In this document: positions 11,002 to 21,413 of the stretch, one piece after another
How positions within the stretch are numbered: the stretch's first letter is position 1
Layout: the number at the start of each line of letters is the position of its first letter
DNA from: Candidatus Dietzia intestinipullorum
GTDB lineage: Bacteria; Actinomycetota; Actinomycetes; Mycobacteriales; Mycobacteriaceae
Length of the DNA stretch: 64,000 nucleotides
Direction: 5' to 3'
Assembly: GCA_019119635.1 (NCBI GenBank)
Contig: DWWP01000041.1
Coordinates: forward strand, 83,772-147,771
Translations under genes and position numbers: made by a program
The notes under the pieces: generated by a model
What the model was told of the DNA's origin: nothing
The model's database searches: none
What the model saw: only the letters and a program-made list of their open reading frames with translations

Positions 11002-11667
11002 TCAGAGGTCGCGCAGGAACGGATTGGCGCGGCGTTCGCGACCGATCGACGTCGACGGCCCGTGACCGGGCAGCACCACGGCGTCGTCGTCCAGGACGAG
11101 GAACTTCTTGGCGATCGATTGCATGAGCACCTCGGCGTCCCCTCCGGGCAGGTCGGTGCGGCCGACACCGTCCTGGAAGAGCACGTCGCCGCCCAAGACG
11201 ACCTCGCGGGGCCCGTCGTCGGTCTGCACGGTCACCCGGAACGAGACCGAGCCACGACTGTGCCCGGGGACGTGGTCGACGTCGAAGGTCATCGACCCGA
11301 AAGACAGAGTGTCGCCGTCGAAGACCTCGATCACCTCCGCGGGCTCGGAGAAGGTCTGCCCCTCGAGCATCGCCGCGAGGTCCGGCGAGAGCGCGCTGCC
11401 CGGGTCGGAGAGCATCGCGCGGTCGTCGGGGTGGATATACGCGGGGATGCGGTAGTGGTCGGCCACCTCGCGGACATTCCAGATGTGGTCGAGGTGGCCG
11501 TGCGTGAGCAGCACGGCCCGCGGTCGGAGCCCGGCCTCGGACACCTGCTTACGGACCTGCTCCTCCGCGTCCTGGCCCGGGTCGACGATCACGCACTCTC
11601 CGGCGTCGTCGGACACGATGTAGCAATTGGTCTGGAACATCCCGGCCGGAAAACCGACGATCTGCAC
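11002..11667 (-). CDS. Metallo-beta-lactamase-fold hydrolase (glyoxalase II-like)
   Basis: A 221-aa single-domain MBL-fold protein. The metal-binding signature THGHLDH occupies residues 55-61; later ligands are in [12 protein letters not shown], in the LGGDVLF segment and in the C-terminal [12 protein letters not shown]. This pattern fits the hydroxyacylglutathione hydrolase-like subgroup, which uses two metal ions for thioester or related hydrolysis. The substrate cannot be read from sequence, and actinobacteria of this group use mycothiol rather than glutathione. It precedes hisS and diverges from the cyclophilin gene, as in mycobacteria. Confidence 0.88.
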   Translation of the reverse strand: MQIVGFPAGMFQTNCYIVSDDAGECVIVDPGQDAEEQVRKQVSEAGLRPRAVLLTHGHLDHIWNVREVADHYRIPAYIHPDDRAMLSDPGSALSPDLAAMLEGQTFSEPAEVIEVFDGDTLSFGSMTFDVDHVPGHSRGSVSFRVTVQTDDGPREVVLGGDVLFQDGVGRTDLPGGDAEVLMQSIAKKFLVLDDDAVVLPGHGPSTSIGRERRANPFLRDL

Positions 11668-11835
11668 GTCCCTACTCCCTTCGTGGAAAGAACACCGGAG
11701 TGGTGTACGGCCCTCTCAGCCTGACCTGGTAGACAAGGACCCTGGGCTGGACCGCTGTGTGGGCGTCTTCCTGACGATGACCCGCCGCGCGTTCAGCCGA
11801 CTGTTCCAGCCTAGTCCAGGTACCCAGGAGGGTCA

Positions 11836-12759
11836 GTGTCGACCAATCAGGAACGCCGAGCAGAGGCGCGGGCGCGCCTACGCGAGCAGATGGAGTCGCA
11901 GGCCCGTCGCGAGAAGCAGCTCAAGATCGCCGCTGCCGCCGTGGTGGTGGTCGTGCTGGCCGGCATCGTCGGCGTGGTCGTGTGGAACAACCTGGAACAG
12001 GCGCGCGCGGAGGAATACGCGGCTGACTGGACCTCGTGTGAGTACCCGCCGGCCACCGATTCCCAGGAGAAGGTGGATCCGGCGGAGTTCGAGGACCAGG
12101 GCGAGGAGATCGTCGCCGAGGCCGAGCGCTACAACGAGCAGATCGACGAGGTCGAGGAGAACAAGAAGTTCGTCGATCCGCCGACGGGTGACCAGGCCCG
12201 GCGCGGTACCGCGGACATCACCATCACCACCGGGCAGGGCGAGATCCCGGTCCAGCTCGACCGCGAAGGCGCGCCGTGCAACGTCGCCAGCTTCGTCCAC
12301 CTCACCGAGCAGGGGTTCTTCGACGACTCCGAGTGCCACCGGCTGACCGTGGCCTCGCCCGGAGCGCCGCTGTCGGTGCTGCAGTGCGGAGATCCCACAG
12401 GAACCGGCCTGTCCGGGCCCGGGTATACGATCGCCGACGAGCCGCCCACCGACCTCCCCACTGCCGAGGGTGGTACGGGCGCATCGGTGTACCCGCGGGG
12501 CACGGTCGCCATGGCCAAGTCGCAGGCTCCCGACAGTGCGGGCAGCCAATTCTTCCTGGTCTACGAGGACTCGCAGCTCCCGCCCGAGTACTCGGTCATG
12601 GGCACCATCGACGAGGCCGGTCTCGAGGTCCTCGACGAGATCGCGGACGCCGGGGTCAAGAGTGACGACCCGTCGGATCCGGACAACCAGGTCCCGGCCG
12701 AGGAGGTCGTGATCGAGACCGCCGAGCTGGTCGGTCAGCAGGGCCTGCCCGAGGCCTGA
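11836..12759 (+). CDS. ppiB: Membrane-anchored cyclophilin-type peptidyl-prolyl isomerase
   Basis: A 307-aa protein with an Arg/Glu-rich cytoplasmic N-terminus, one membrane segment at about residues 30-51, a Glu-rich linker and a C-terminal cyclophilin domain from about residue 130. Cyclophilin landmarks are visible: SFVHLTEQGFFDDSECHRL, the GTVAMAKSQAPDSAGSQFF core and a final VVIETAEL strand. It should assist folding of secreted proteins outside the membrane. The start is GTG 11836 with AGGAGG close upstream. Placed between the MBL hydrolase and relA, as Rv2582 is in M. tuberculosis. Confidence 0.92.
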   Translation: MSTNQERRAEARARLREQMESQARREKQLKIAAAAVVVVVLAGIVGVVVWNNLEQARAEEYAADWTSCEYPPATDSQEKVDPAEFEDQGEEIVAEAERYNEQIDEVEENKKFVDPPTGDQARRGTADITITTGQGEIPVQLDREGAPCNVASFVHLTEQGFFDDSECHRLTVASPGAPLSVLQCGDPTGTGLSGPGYTIADEPPTDLPTAEGGTGASVYPRGTVAMAKSQAPDSAGSQFFLVYEDSQLPPEYSVMGTIDEAGLEVLDEIADAGVKSDDPSDPDNQVPAEEVVIETAELVGQQGLPEA

Positions 12760-12766
12760 CCTCGTG

Positions 12767-12801
12767 CGTCGAGGCGGCCGACATCGCCGGCCGCCTCGAC
12801 G
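12767..12801. terminator. Bidirectional terminator hairpin between ppiB and relA
   Basis: A perfect 14-bp stem (CGTCGAGGCGGCCG pairing with CGGCCGCCTCGACG) with a 7-nt loop lies between the two convergent stop codons. There is no clear T-tract, as is frequent in high-GC actinobacteria. The symmetry suits both directions. Confidence 0.7.
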
Positions 12802-12804
12802 GCG

Positions 12805-15177
12805 TCAGTTCGAGGTCTCGCGGTCGACGTCGAACACGCCCTCCACCCGGCGCACCGTGCTCAGGACGTGTCCCAGGTGTTTGGGGTCGGCCATCTCGAA
12901 CGTGAACCGCGAGATCGCCACCCGGTCGTCCCCCGCGGTCTGCACAGACGCGGACAGGATGTTGACCTTCTCGTCGGCGAGCACCTTGGTCACATCCGAC
13001 AGCAGGCGGTGCCGGTCCAGCGCCTCGACACGGATCGCCACGAGGAACACCGACCCGGCCTCCGGCGCCCACTCCACCTTGACCAGTCGTTCCGGCTCGC
13101 GGTGGAGAGCCGTCGCGTTGGTGCAGTCCGAACGGTGCACGCTCACCGTGCCGCTGCGGGTGATGAACCCCAGGATCTCGTCCCCCGGGACCGGGGTGCA
13201 GCAGCGCGAGAGTTTGGCGTGGACGTCCCGGACACCGCCCACCAGCACGCCGGCCCCGGCCGGCGTCGACCGGGGCGCGAGGGTCTTGTCCCTCGATCGG
13301 TCCGCGAGCTCCTCGGTGACCTCGTCGACCCCGCCGTGAGCGGCGACGAGCCGACCGACCACGTGTTTGGCCGAGACGTGGCTCTCCCCGATGGCGGTGT
13401 AGAGGGCGGTGACGTCGGCGAAACCGAGTTCGCGCGCCACCCCGGCCAGGGACTCGTTGGAGAACACTCTGTGGACGGGCACCCCGCCTCGCCGCACCTC
13501 GCGGGCGATGAGATCCTTCCCCCGTTCGAGGGACTCCTCGCGGCGTTCCTTGGCGAACCACTGCCGGATCGAACTCTTGGCCCGCCCGGAGACCACGAAC
13601 TTCTGCCAGTCCAGGGTGGGGCCGGCGTTGGGGTCCTTGGAGGTGAAGACCTCCACGACCTCTCCGTTGACGAGCGGGCGTTCCAGCGCCACGAGCTTCC
13701 CGTCGACGCGGGCACCGATGCAGTGGTGGCCCACCTCGGTGTGCACGGCGTAGGCGAAGTCCACCGGAGTCGCCCCGACGGGCAGGTTGACCACGTCGCC
13801 CTTCGGCGTGAAGACGAAGATCTCCTTGCTGGTCATCTCGAACCGCAGCGAGTCGAGGAACTCGCCCGGATCGGCAGCCTCACGCTGCCAGCTCAGCAGC
13901 TGCCGCATCCACGCCATCTCGTCGACCTCGGCGGCGTCCCCGCCGTGCTTGCCGCGGGTCTCCTTGTACCGCCAGTGCGCTGCGATGCCGTACTCGGCGT
14001 TGCGGTGCATCTCGTGCGTCCGGATCTGGATCTCCAGCGGCTTGCCCTCGGGCCCGATCACCGTGGTGTGCAGAGACCGGTACACACCGAACCTGGGTTG
14101 CGCGATGTAGTCCTTGAACCGCCCCGGCATGGGCTTCCACAGTGAGTGGACGACGCCGATCGCGGCATAGCAGTCACGGACGTCGTCGCACAGGACACGG
14201 ATCCCGACGAGGTCGTGGATCTCGTCGAACTCCCGGCCACGCACGATCATCTTCTGATAGATCGACCAGTAGTGCTTGGGGCGCCCCTCGACCGTCGACT
14301 GGATGTGTGCCTTCTCCAGGTCGGACGTGACCCTGGTGACCACCTTGTCCAGATACACGTCGCGGCTGGGGGCACGATCGGCGACCAGTCGGACGATCTC
14401 CTGGTATTTCTTGGGCTGCAGTATCGCGAACGCCAGGTCCTCGAGCTCCCATTTGATGGTTGCCATCCCGAGCCTGTGGGCCAGGGGTGCGATCACCTCG
14501 AGGGTCTCCCGCGCCTTCTTGACCTGCTTCTCCGGCGGCAGGAAGCGCATGGTCCGCATGTTGTGTAGCCGGTCCGCGACCTTGATCACGAGCACCCGGG
14601 GGTCGTGTGCCATCGCGATGATCATCTTGCGGATCGTCTCCGCCTCGGCCGCCTCCCCGAATTCGACTTTGTCGAGCTTGGTCACGCCATCGACCAGGTG
14701 AGCGACCTCGTCGCCGAAATCGGTCGACAGGGAGTCGAGGGAGTAGTCGGTGTCCTCCACGGTGTCGTGCAGCAGCGCGGCGACGAGAGTGGTGGTGTCC
14801 ATGCCCATCTCCGCACAGATCGTGGCCACGGCCAAGGGGTGCGTGATGTACGGGTCGCCGGACTTGCGGAACACGCCCTCGTGTTGGCGCTCGGCCAGGG
14901 TGTACGCCCGTGACAACACCGCGACGTCGGCCTTGGCGTGATGGGTCCGGTGGACACGGACGAGCGGCTCGAGTGCCTTGGGGACCGAGGTGACCGTCAG
15001 CCCCGAAGTGAGCCGGCGGGCCCACCGGGCCCGGACCCTGCGTCCCGCGGACGTCCGTCCGGCCGGGATGACGGGGAGCGGCTGCGTGGTGGGCTGCGCC
15101 CGGGAAGGGCCGGGGGTCGGCCGTGGCGCGTCGTCAGCGCCCTCGGGTTCCCCGGCGGAATCGTACGGTTGCGTCAT
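12805..15177 (-). CDS. relA: Bifunctional (p)ppGpp synthetase/hydrolase RelA/SpoT
   Basis: A 790-aa Rel protein, started at ATG 15177 (MTQPYDSAG) with GGGGAGGAG about 6 nt upstream. Domain order: a Pro-rich N-terminus, an HD hydrolase domain with intact HDTVED, a synthetase domain ([30 protein letters not shown]), a TGS domain ([14 protein letters not shown]), a Zn-finger-like region ([13 protein letters not shown]) and a C-terminal ACT domain. Both activities therefore look functional. It makes and degrades the stringent-response alarmone. It is followed on the chromosome by apt and secDF, the usual actinobacterial arrangement. Confidence 0.97.
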   Translation of the reverse strand: MTQPYDSAGEPEGADDAPRPTPGPSRAQPTTQPLPVIPAGRTSAGRRVRARWARRLTSGLTVTSVPKALEPLVRVHRTHHAKADVAVLSRAYTLAERQHEGVFRKSGDPYITHPLAVATICAEMGMDTTTLVAALLHDTVEDTDYSLDSLSTDFGDEVAHLVDGVTKLDKVEFGEAAEAETIRKMIIAMAHDPRVLVIKVADRLHNMRTMRFLPPEKQVKKARETLEVIAPLAHRLGMATIKWELEDLAFAILQPKKYQEIVRLVADRAPSRDVYLDKVVTRVTSDLEKAHIQSTVEGRPKHYWSIYQKMIVRGREFDEIHDLVGIRVLCDDVRDCYAAIGVVHSLWKPMPGRFKDYIAQPRFGVYRSLHTTVIGPEGKPLEIQIRTHEMHRNAEYGIAAHWRYKETRGKHGGDAAEVDEMAWMRQLLSWQREAADPGEFLDSLRFEMTSKEIFVFTPKGDVVNLPVGATPVDFAYAVHTEVGHHCIGARVDGKLVALERPLVNGEVVEVFTSKDPNAGPTLDWQKFVVSGRAKSSIRQWFAKERREESLERGKDLIAREVRRGGVPVHRVFSNESLAGVARELGFADVTALYTAIGESHVSAKHVVGRLVAAHGGVDEVTEELADRSRDKTLAPRSTPAGAGVLVGGVRDVHAKLSRCCTPVPGDEILGFITRSGTVSVHRSDCTNATALHREPERLVKVEWAPEAGSVFLVAIRVEALDRHRLLSDVTKVLADEKVNILSASVQTAGDDRVAISRFTFEMADPKHLGHVLSTVRRVEGVFDVDRETSN

Positions 15178-15223
15178 GCCGGCTCCTCCCCTCAGGTCCG
15201 GTCGGTCGGCCACCTCCCGGGTG

Positions 15224-15805
15224 TCACGCCACCGTGAGGCAGGTCAGCGGTGTACCGGCCAGTCTATCGCGGCCACCGAGACCGGGGACCTCGAGAACCA
15301 CGGACAGACCCGAGACGATGGCACCGCAGTCCTGGAGGAGCCCGACCGCCGCCGTCAGTGTCCCGCCGGTGGCCAACACGTCGTCGACGACGAGGATCCG
15401 CTTGCCCCGGAGGTCCAACCCGTCCGCGGGCAGCTCCAGGGTGGCCGCGCCGTACTCCAGCTCGTACGAGCGCGAGCGCACGGGGGGCGGCAGTTTCCCC
15501 GCCTTGCGGATGGCGAGGATGCCTGTGTGCAGGCGCACGGCGACGGCGCCCGCCAGCAGGAAGCCGCGGGCGTCGAGCCCCGCCACGTAGTCGACGGTGC
15601 CGATCTCGTGCCCCGCGGCGAGCCCGTCCACGACCGCATCGAAGCCCTCGGGGTCGGCGAGGACCGGGGTGAGATCGCAGAACTGGACACCTTCGGACGG
15701 GAAGTCCTCGACGCGGCGCATCAGACGCTCGACCGCCGAGGTGATGGCCGGGTCGACCCGGGTATCGGTCGTGGTCGTGTCGATCATGTGGCTCCTGTCA
15801 CTCAT
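15224..15805 (-). CDS. apt: Adenine phosphoribosyltransferase
   Basis: A 193-aa type I phosphoribosyltransferase starting at ATG 15805, which overlaps the secF stop as ATGA; a second Met seven codons in is an alternative. The PRPP-binding loop is [13 protein letters not shown], and [15 protein letters not shown] near the N-terminus is typical of Apt. It salvages adenine to AMP. Position between secF and relA is conserved in this order of bacteria. The first 20 residues are Thr/Asp-rich and longer than in E. coli. Confidence 0.94.
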   Translation of the reverse strand: MSDRSHMIDTTTTDTRVDPAITSAVERLMRRVEDFPSEGVQFCDLTPVLADPEGFDAVVDGLAAGHEIGTVDYVAGLDARGFLLAGAVAVRLHTGILAIRKAGKLPPPVRSRSYELEYGAATLELPADGLDLRGKRILVVDDVLATGGTLTAAVGLLQDCGAIVSGLSVVLEVPGLGGRDRLAGTPLTCLTVA

Positions 15806-16845
15806 GCCGCCGCCCCGAGCTTCTCGCGTCGGGCCGCTACCCGGGCGGCCTGCCTCTTGGTGTCCGGCTCGCGGTTCTTGAGCGTCACCAACAGCGGCGT
15901 CGCCAGGAAGATCGAGGAGAAGGTGCCGGTGATGATGCCGACGACCTGGACGATCGCCAGATCCATGAGTGTGCCCACCCCGAGGATCCACACCGCGATC
16001 ACCACGAGCGCCAGCAGGGGCAGGATTCCGATAACCGTCGTGTGGATCGATCTCATCAGAGTCTGGTTGACCCCGAGGTTCGCCTCCTCGGCGTAGGTCC
16101 GCTCCGTGGAGTGCTTGATCCCGCGTGTGTTCTCGGAGACCTTGTCGAAGACGATCACCGTGTCGTAGAGCGAGAAGCCCAGGACGGTGAGCAGGCCGAT
16201 CACCGTGGCCGGCGACACCTCGAACCCGATGAGAGAGTAGACGCCCGCGGTGGTGATGACGTCGAAGAACAGGGCGACGATCCCGGCCACCGACATGCGC
16301 CACTCGAACCGGAAGGCCATGTAGCCGAAGACGATCGCGATGAACACGATCAACGCGATGATCGCCTGCTCGGTGACCTGGCCGCCCCAGCTCTCGCTGC
16401 GTGCGGAGTCGCCGATCGCCTCGATCGACACCTCCCCGTTCGCCGCGACGGGCTGGAACTCCTCGAAGAGCGCGACCTTGGCGTCGCGGATCTGTTCAGT
16501 CGAGAGGAACTGCGTCTCCGCCTCGACGATGCGTGCGTCACCTGCGCCGACCACCTGGACGGTCTGCGGCTCCTCCCCGATCGACTCCTCGATCACCGAG
16601 GAGACCCGGTCCTGGTCGGCGTTGCCTGCCGGCATCGTCAGCTTGGTGCCGCCGGTGAAGTCGATGCCGAAGGTGAAACCGCGGAAAAGGATGCTCGCGA
16701 GGCAGATCGCGACGATCACGCCGGTGAGCACGTAGTAGGACCGGCGCTGCTGGACGATGCGGAACGCGCCGGTGCCGGTGTAGAGACGGTTGAACAGGCT
16801 GCCCGACCCCGCAGAGGTGTCGGTGGTATCAGCTGGGGCGCTCAT
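15802..16845 (-). CDS. secF: Protein translocase subunit SecF
   Basis: A 347-aa membrane protein with the SecF pattern: TM1 after residue 30 (VLTGVIVAICLASILF), the FGIDFTGGTKLTM signature, an extracytoplasmic domain, then five clustered TM segments with VIGLLTVLGFSLYDTVIVFDKV. With SecD it uses the proton-motive force to help pull proteins through SecYEG. It overlaps secD by 4 bp and apt by 4 bp, so translation of all three is probably coupled. A basic C-terminal tail (KRQAARVAARREKLG) faces the cytoplasm. Confidence 0.96.
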   Translation of the reverse strand: MSAPADTTDTSAGSGSLFNRLYTGTGAFRIVQQRRSYYVLTGVIVAICLASILFRGFTFGIDFTGGTKLTMPAGNADQDRVSSVIEESIGEEPQTVQVVGAGDARIVEAETQFLSTEQIRDAKVALFEEFQPVAANGEVSIEAIGDSARSESWGGQVTEQAIIALIVFIAIVFGYMAFRFEWRMSVAGIVALFFDVITTAGVYSLIGFEVSPATVIGLLTVLGFSLYDTVIVFDKVSENTRGIKHSTERTYAEEANLGVNQTLMRSIHTTVIGILPLLALVVIAVWILGVGTLMDLAIVQVVGIITGTFSSIFLATPLLVTLKNREPDTKRQAARVAARREKLGAAA

Positions 16846-18563
16846 CGGCCCTCCTCCTCGGAGTCGTCGCGGCGCGGCAGGAACATCGTCGACCCGTCCG
16901 GCGGGCGGATCGTCGCCGAGACACCCCCGGCCCCGCCCGGCGCTCTGGTCTCGGCGTCCTCGTCGTTCTTCTCCCTCTTCTCGTCCGCGACCGCGCGGCG
17001 ACGGCGTTGGTCGGCTGCATCAGCGCGCAGCGCCTCCATCCGGCCGAGGCCGTTCGCCCACGGTTCGGCGAACAGGGGCTTGGTGGAGGCGAGGTAGACC
17101 ATCGGCCACATCAGGGTGAAGGCCACGAGCACGTCGAAGACCGTGCTGAGCGCGAGCGTGAACGCGAAGCCGCGGACCTCACCGCTGGCGAGGAGATACA
17201 GCACGACGGCGCCGATGAGGCTGACCATGTTGCCCGTGAGGATGGTGCGACCGGCGCTCTTCCAGCCGCGGGGCACCGCGGATCTGAATCTGTGCCCGTC
17301 GCGTAGCTCGTCCTTGACCCGTTCGAAGAAGACCACGTAGGAGTCGGCGGTCATGCCGATGCCGATCACGAGGCCCGCCACACCGGCGAGGTCGAGGCTG
17401 TAGTCCACCGTGTACCCGAGGAACACGATCATGATGTAGGTGATCAGGAACGAGATGGCCAGCGAGAAGAACGCGAGCACACCGAGCAACCTGTAGTAGA
17501 GAACCGTGTACAGGAAGACGAGGAGGAAGCCGATAGCACCGGCCCACAACCCGGCCTGCAGGGAGGCCATGCCGAGAGATGCGGGCACGTTGTCGACGTT
17601 GGGATCCTCGAACGAGATCGGCAACGCGCCGTAGCGGAGGTTCCCGGCGAGGGTCTCGGCCTCATCGAGTGTGAAATCGCCGGTGATGGACGTCGCCGAG
17701 CCCACGGGGGTGACGCCCTGCACGACGGGGGCGCTGATGACCTCGCCGTCCATCAGGATCGCGATCTGCCGCTGGAGGTTCTCCTGGGTCAGGCGCGACC
17801 AGGTGGAGCTCCCCTCCTCGCCGGGGCCCGCGTTGAAACGGAAGGAGACCTGGTTCTGGCCGGACTCCTGACTGAAGCCGTGCGACACGGAGTCCTTGAG
17901 GATCTGCTGCCCGTCGAGGCGATCGCCGCCCTCGGGCTGCCCGTTGAGCAGCGGAACGGGGCCGAGGACGTACTTGGCGCCCTCCCCGCAGGAGATCAGC
18001 GCCTCGGACTGGTCGTCGAAACCGCCGGTGATCTCCCGGTCGGGGCAGCGGAACGTCGGCAGCTTCTCGATCAGTTCCTGGGGGCTCCCCTGGCGCTCCT
18101 CGAGCGCCTCCCGGACCGCCTGCTCCACCGCATCGCGATCGCCGGCCACGGCGTCGACGGGCTCGACGTCGCCCTCGGCGACGGGCTGGACCTCGAGAAC
18201 GGGACGGATGGTCAGCTGCGACGTCGCGCCGAGGTCGCGGGCCTGACTCGAATCCTCCCCGGGCACCGTGAGGACGATGTTGCTGCCCTCGATCACCACC
18301 GAGGTGCCGGCGACGCCGAGTCCGTCGACGCGGTCACGGATGATCTCCTGGGCCAGGCGGAGGTCCTGCTCGTCCGGTTCCCCGATAGGGATGAGCGTGA
18401 CCCTGGTCCCGCCCTGCAGGTCGATCCCGAGCTTGGGCGCCAGGCCCCGGTCGGCGACGGCGAAGGTGCCGAGGAGGATGACGAAAAAGAGCAGGAAGAA
18501 AGCTGACAGCAGGGACCACGGTCTGGGACGGGCGTCCTCGCCCCGCTTGCGGCTGGGTGACAC
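16842..18563 (-). CDS. secD: Protein translocase subunit SecD
   Basis: A 573-aa partner of SecF. TM1 is followed by LGIDLQGGTRVTL, the SecD signature. A large extracytoplasmic P1 domain with actinobacterial insertions follows. The C-terminal five-TM bundle contains AGVAGLVIGIGMTADSYVVFFERVKDELR. The cytoplasmic tail is charged and low-complexity. It lies 55 bp downstream of yajC, with a perfect 20-bp palindrome in the gap. Confidence 0.96.
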   Translation of the reverse strand: MSPSRKRGEDARPRPWSLLSAFFLLFFVILLGTFAVADRGLAPKLGIDLQGGTRVTLIPIGEPDEQDLRLAQEIIRDRVDGLGVAGTSVVIEGSNIVLTVPGEDSSQARDLGATSQLTIRPVLEVQPVAEGDVEPVDAVAGDRDAVEQAVREALEERQGSPQELIEKLPTFRCPDREITGGFDDQSEALISCGEGAKYVLGPVPLLNGQPEGGDRLDGQQILKDSVSHGFSQESGQNQVSFRFNAGPGEEGSSTWSRLTQENLQRQIAILMDGEVISAPVVQGVTPVGSATSITGDFTLDEAETLAGNLRYGALPISFEDPNVDNVPASLGMASLQAGLWAGAIGFLLVFLYTVLYYRLLGVLAFFSLAISFLITYIMIVFLGYTVDYSLDLAGVAGLVIGIGMTADSYVVFFERVKDELRDGHRFRSAVPRGWKSAGRTILTGNMVSLIGAVVLYLLASGEVRGFAFTLALSTVFDVLVAFTLMWPMVYLASTKPLFAEPWANGLGRMEALRADAADQRRRRAVADEKREKNDEDAETRAPGGAGGVSATIRPPDGSTMFLPRRDDSEEEGR

Positions 18564-18589
18564 AGGGATCTCTCTCGGTCTTCCTCGGG

Positions 18590-18609
18590 GGTCGTCCGGC
18601 CGGACGACC
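18590..18609. promoter_or_regulatory. Perfect 20-bp palindrome between yajC and secD
   Basis: GGTCGTCCGG followed at once by CCGGACGACC: a fully symmetric 20-bp sequence, 8 bp past the yajC stop and just ahead of the secD ribosome-binding region (GAGGAAGACCGAGAGAG). As RNA it could only form a hairpin with a few central bases unpaired. As DNA it resembles a dimer-binding operator. It may reduce read-through from yajC or bind a regulator. Confidence 0.4.
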
Positions 18610-18617
18610 TCATCACA

Positions 18618-18947
18618 CTACTGGTCGGAGGCGTCCGTCCGTGAACCCGAGGTGTCCGAACCGTCCGAGCCGTCCCCCGACGTCGTGATCGGATCGAACT
18701 TCTGCCGGATCACGCGCCGGTCCCAATGCGTGCGGACACCCGGGGCGATCTCGAGCACCACGGTGTCGTCGCTGACGGTCTCGACGGTGGCCTGCAGCCC
18801 CGAGGTGGTGAGGACCCGGTCCCCGGCGGTGAGCGAGTCCTGCATCTCCCGCATCGCCTTCATCGCCTTGCGTTGCTTCGAGCTCTGGACGAACATCAGC
18901 ACGATCAGCACGATGATCATCAGGGGCAACAGAATTTCCAGTCCCAT
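18618..18947 (-). CDS. yajC: Preprotein translocase subunit YajC
   Basis: A 109-aa protein with one N-terminal TM segment (LLPLMIIVLIVLMFV), then the cytoplasmic YajC domain with MQDSLTAGDRVLTTSGLQATV. An acidic Ser/Asp-rich tail ends it. YajC joins SecDF in the holo-translocon. It stands between ruvB and secD, as in mycobacteria. Confidence 0.93.
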   Translation of the reverse strand: MGLEILLPLMIIVLIVLMFVQSSKQRKAMKAMREMQDSLTAGDRVLTTSGLQATVETVSDDTVVLEIAPGVRTHWDRRVIRQKFDPITTSGDGSDGSDTSGSRTDASDQ

Positions 18948-18979
18948 GTGGACCCTTTCTCTTCGGGTCCGCCACCTCC

Positions 18980-18998
18980 GGGCCCGGTCGTCGGGCCC
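18980..18998 (-). terminator. Possible terminator between ruvB and yajC
   Basis: GGGCCCG and CGGGCCC form a 7-bp hairpin with a 5-nt loop in the 92-bp gap. A second small stem (GGACCC/GGGTCC at 18951-18971) lies against the yajC start. Neither has a T-run. They suggest partial separation of ruvCAB from yajC-secDF. Confidence 0.35.
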
Positions 18999-19039
18999 CG
19001 GTCACGGACCGGTCGGTTCCGAGGATGCCAGGCCCCGGC

Positions 19040-20137
19040 TCAGCCGCGTGGCCCGGGTCGCCGGTCCACGTCCACCGGGAGGGCCGGCTGCCCACCGGGA
19101 CCGTCGGGCCGGGTGAGGCCCAGATGTTCCCAGGACGCCGCCGTGGCGACACGTCCACGGGGCGTCCGCGCGAGCAGTCCGGCCCGGACGAGGAACGGCT
19201 CGCACACCTCCTCGAGTGTGCTCGATTCCTCCCCCACCGCGACGGCGAGGGTGCTCAAGCCCACGGGCCCGCCCTCGTGCTGGACGAGCAGCGCGCGGAG
19301 CACCGCGCGGTCGAGACGGTCCAGGCCGAGCTCGTCGACCTCGTACACCTCGAGCGCGGAGCGGGCGACGGGGACGGTGACGACCCCGTCTGCGCGCACC
19401 TCCGCATAGTCGCGGACGCGCCGCAGCAGCCGGTTCGCGATCCGGGGGGTGCCCCGGGACCGCCCGGCGATCTCCACCGCCGCGTCCCGGGCAACCCGGG
19501 TCCCCAGGATCTCCGCGGAGCGGGACACGATGTGCGCGAGCTCTGCGTCCGAGTAGAAGTCCATATGCGCGGTGAAGCCGAAGCGGTCCCGGAGCGGGCC
19601 CGTGAGGGCACCGGACCGGGTGGTGGCACCCACGAGCGTGAACGGCGCGATCTCGAGGGGGATCGATGTGGCGCCTGGCCCTTTGCCGACCATGATGTCG
19701 ATCCGGAAATCCTCCATCGCCAGGTACAGCATCTCCTCGGCAGGGCGGGAGATCCGGTGGATCTCGTCGATGAACAGGACGTCCCCCTCCATGACGTTGG
19801 AGAGCATCGCGGCGAGGTCGCCGGGCCGCTCCAACGCGGGACCCGAGGTGATACGCAGCGCACCACCGAGTTCGGCGGCGACGATCATGGCCAGACTCGT
19901 CTTCCCGAGCCCGGGCGGGCCGGAGAACAACAGGTGGTCCGGGACGACCCCGCGCTGCGTGGCCGCGGTGAGGACCAGCCCCAACTGCTCTCGGACGGTC
20001 GCCTGGCCGATGAATTCGTCCAGGTGTCGGGGCCGGAGCGCCCCCTCGATGTCCGAATCGAACGGGCTCGCCGTGGCGGACACCTCGGATTCCTCTCCGC
20101 CCCCGGGATGGCCGCCCGTGCCCTCGAAGCCCTCCAT
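19040..20137 (-). CDS. ruvB: Holliday junction branch migration helicase subunit RuvB
   Basis: A 365-aa AAA+ motor. [11 protein letters not shown] opens the core, Walker A is GPPGLGKT, Walker B is VLFIDEIHR, and a C-terminal winged-helix DNA-binding domain ends with TPRGRVAT. RuvB hexamers drive branch migration on RuvA-bound junctions. Its ATG shares one base with the ruvA stop (TGATG). Last gene of ruvCAB. Confidence 0.97.
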   Translation of the reverse strand: MEGFEGTGGHPGGGEESEVSATASPFDSDIEGALRPRHLDEFIGQATVREQLGLVLTAATQRGVVPDHLLFSGPPGLGKTSLAMIVAAELGGALRITSGPALERPGDLAAMLSNVMEGDVLFIDEIHRISRPAEEMLYLAMEDFRIDIMVGKGPGATSIPLEIAPFTLVGATTRSGALTGPLRDRFGFTAHMDFYSDAELAHIVSRSAEILGTRVARDAAVEIAGRSRGTPRIANRLLRRVRDYAEVRADGVVTVPVARSALEVYEVDELGLDRLDRAVLRALLVQHEGGPVGLSTLAVAVGEESSTLEEVCEPFLVRAGLLARTPRGRVATAASWEHLGLTRPDGPGGQPALPVDVDRRPGPRG

Positions 20138-20736
20138 CAGCGCTTCCCGAGCGATCGCAGCGCCAGCCGGAGCGCCTCGGCCGGCTCCAGCTCCGGGGCG
20201 GACTCGAGGACCGCGGTCGCGGCTTTCTCTGCCTCGGCAGAGGAGAACCCGAGGCCCTCGAGGGCCTCGGAGACCTCCGCTGCCGACGAGCCGGCGGCGC
20301 TGGCGGCCGGCACCTCGGGCGCACCGGGATCGGTCGCCGGACCGACCTTGTCCTTGAGCTCGAGGGCCATCCGCTCGGCGGTCCGCTTGCCCACGCCGGG
20401 CACGCGTGTCAGGGCTTTGACGTCACCCGCCCCCAGAGCGCGGACCAGCTCGGGGGGCTCGAGTGTCGCGAGGATCGCGAGAGCGAGCCGGGGGCCGATG
20501 CCGGAGACGGACTGCACCGTGGTGAAGAGCTCCTTGGCCTCGACGGAATCGAACCCGAACAGCGTGAGCGAGTCCTCCCGCACCACCAATTCCGTGTACA
20601 GCGCACCCTCGGTGCCGCGGCGCAGCCCGGCCAGAGCGGCCGGGGTGGCGTGTACCAGCACTCCCACTCCCGACGTCTCCATCACACAGCGGTCGAGACC
20701 GATCTCCACCACCGTCCCCCGGATCGAGGCGATCAC
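20137..20736 (-). CDS. ruvA: Holliday junction branch migration subunit RuvA
   Basis: A 199-aa protein beginning at GTG 20736 ([13 protein letters not shown]), with AAGGGAG 7 nt upstream, overlapping the ruvC stop by 4 bp. An N-terminal OB domain is followed by two helix-hairpin-helix motifs ([13 protein letters not shown] and [16 protein letters not shown]), a flexible linker, and a C-terminal three-helix RuvB-binding domain ([16 protein letters not shown]). It recognises four-way junction DNA. Confidence 0.96.
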   Translation of the reverse strand: MIASIRGTVVEIGLDRCVMETSGVGVLVHATPAALAGLRRGTEGALYTELVVREDSLTLFGFDSVEAKELFTTVQSVSGIGPRLALAILATLEPPELVRALGAGDVKALTRVPGVGKRTAERMALELKDKVGPATDPGAPEVPAASAAGSSAAEVSEALEGLGFSSAEAEKAATAVLESAPELEPAEALRLALRSLGKR

Positions 20737-21389
20737 CAGCGAACTCCCTTCGTTCGTCCCATGGCCCGGGCCGCCGCCCTGGCACGTTCCTGATCCGCTG
20801 ACGTCCCTCGGCTCCGCCGGCTCTCCTCCGCAGCCGCGCGGCCGACGGCCACCTTGGCCTCGAAGCCCGCGCGACCCCGGGCGATCCGGGAGTCGTACGC
20901 GGCGACCCTCCCCTGCATGGGAGCGCGCCAGGCGTGACACACCGCCAACGCGAGCGCGTCGGCGGCGTCCGCGGGGCTCGGGGCCTTCTGCAGCCCCAGG
21001 ATCCGCGTGATCATCAGCGTCATCTGCTTCTTGTCAGCGCGGCCGCTGCCGGTGATCGCCGCCTTCACCTCGGACGGGGTGTGGAAGGCGACCGGGAGGT
21101 CCCGGTACGCGGCCGCGAGCGCGACGACCCCTGCGGCCTGCGCGGTCCCCATGGCGGTGGAGACCTGATTCTGGGCGAACACCCGCTCGATCGCCACGAC
21201 ATCCGGCCGATGGATCCCCATCCACTCGTCGGCGACCTCGTGAACGGTGCGGAGCCGGCGTTCGAGCACCTCGTCCGACGCCGTCCGCACCACATCGACA
21301 TCCAGCGCGGTCACCGCGCGACCGGGCCGGGTCTCGATGAGCGCGAGCCCACATCTGGTCAGGCCGGGGTCCACCCCCATGACGCGCAT
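20733..21389 (-). CDS. ruvC: Crossover junction endodeoxyribonuclease RuvC
   Basis: A 218-aa resolvase. [14 protein letters not shown] contributes the first acidic residue (Asp7), [10 protein letters not shown] the second, and [13 protein letters not shown] the final Asp pair. It cuts Holliday junctions symmetrically. The C-terminus is about 30 residues longer than in E. coli and is basic. A LexA box lies 25 bp upstream of its ATG, so the ruvCAB unit is likely SOS-controlled. Confidence 0.96.
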   Translation of the reverse strand: MRVMGVDPGLTRCGLALIETRPGRAVTALDVDVVRTASDEVLERRLRTVHEVADEWMGIHRPDVVAIERVFAQNQVSTAMGTAQAAGVVALAAAYRDLPVAFHTPSEVKAAITGSGRADKKQMTLMITRILGLQKAPSPADAADALALAVCHAWRAPMQGRVAAYDSRIARGRAGFEAKVAVGRAAAEESRRSRGTSADQERARAAARAMGRTKGVRW

Positions 21390-21413
21390 CCGCCCACCTC
21401 CGCCGAAAGCCGA

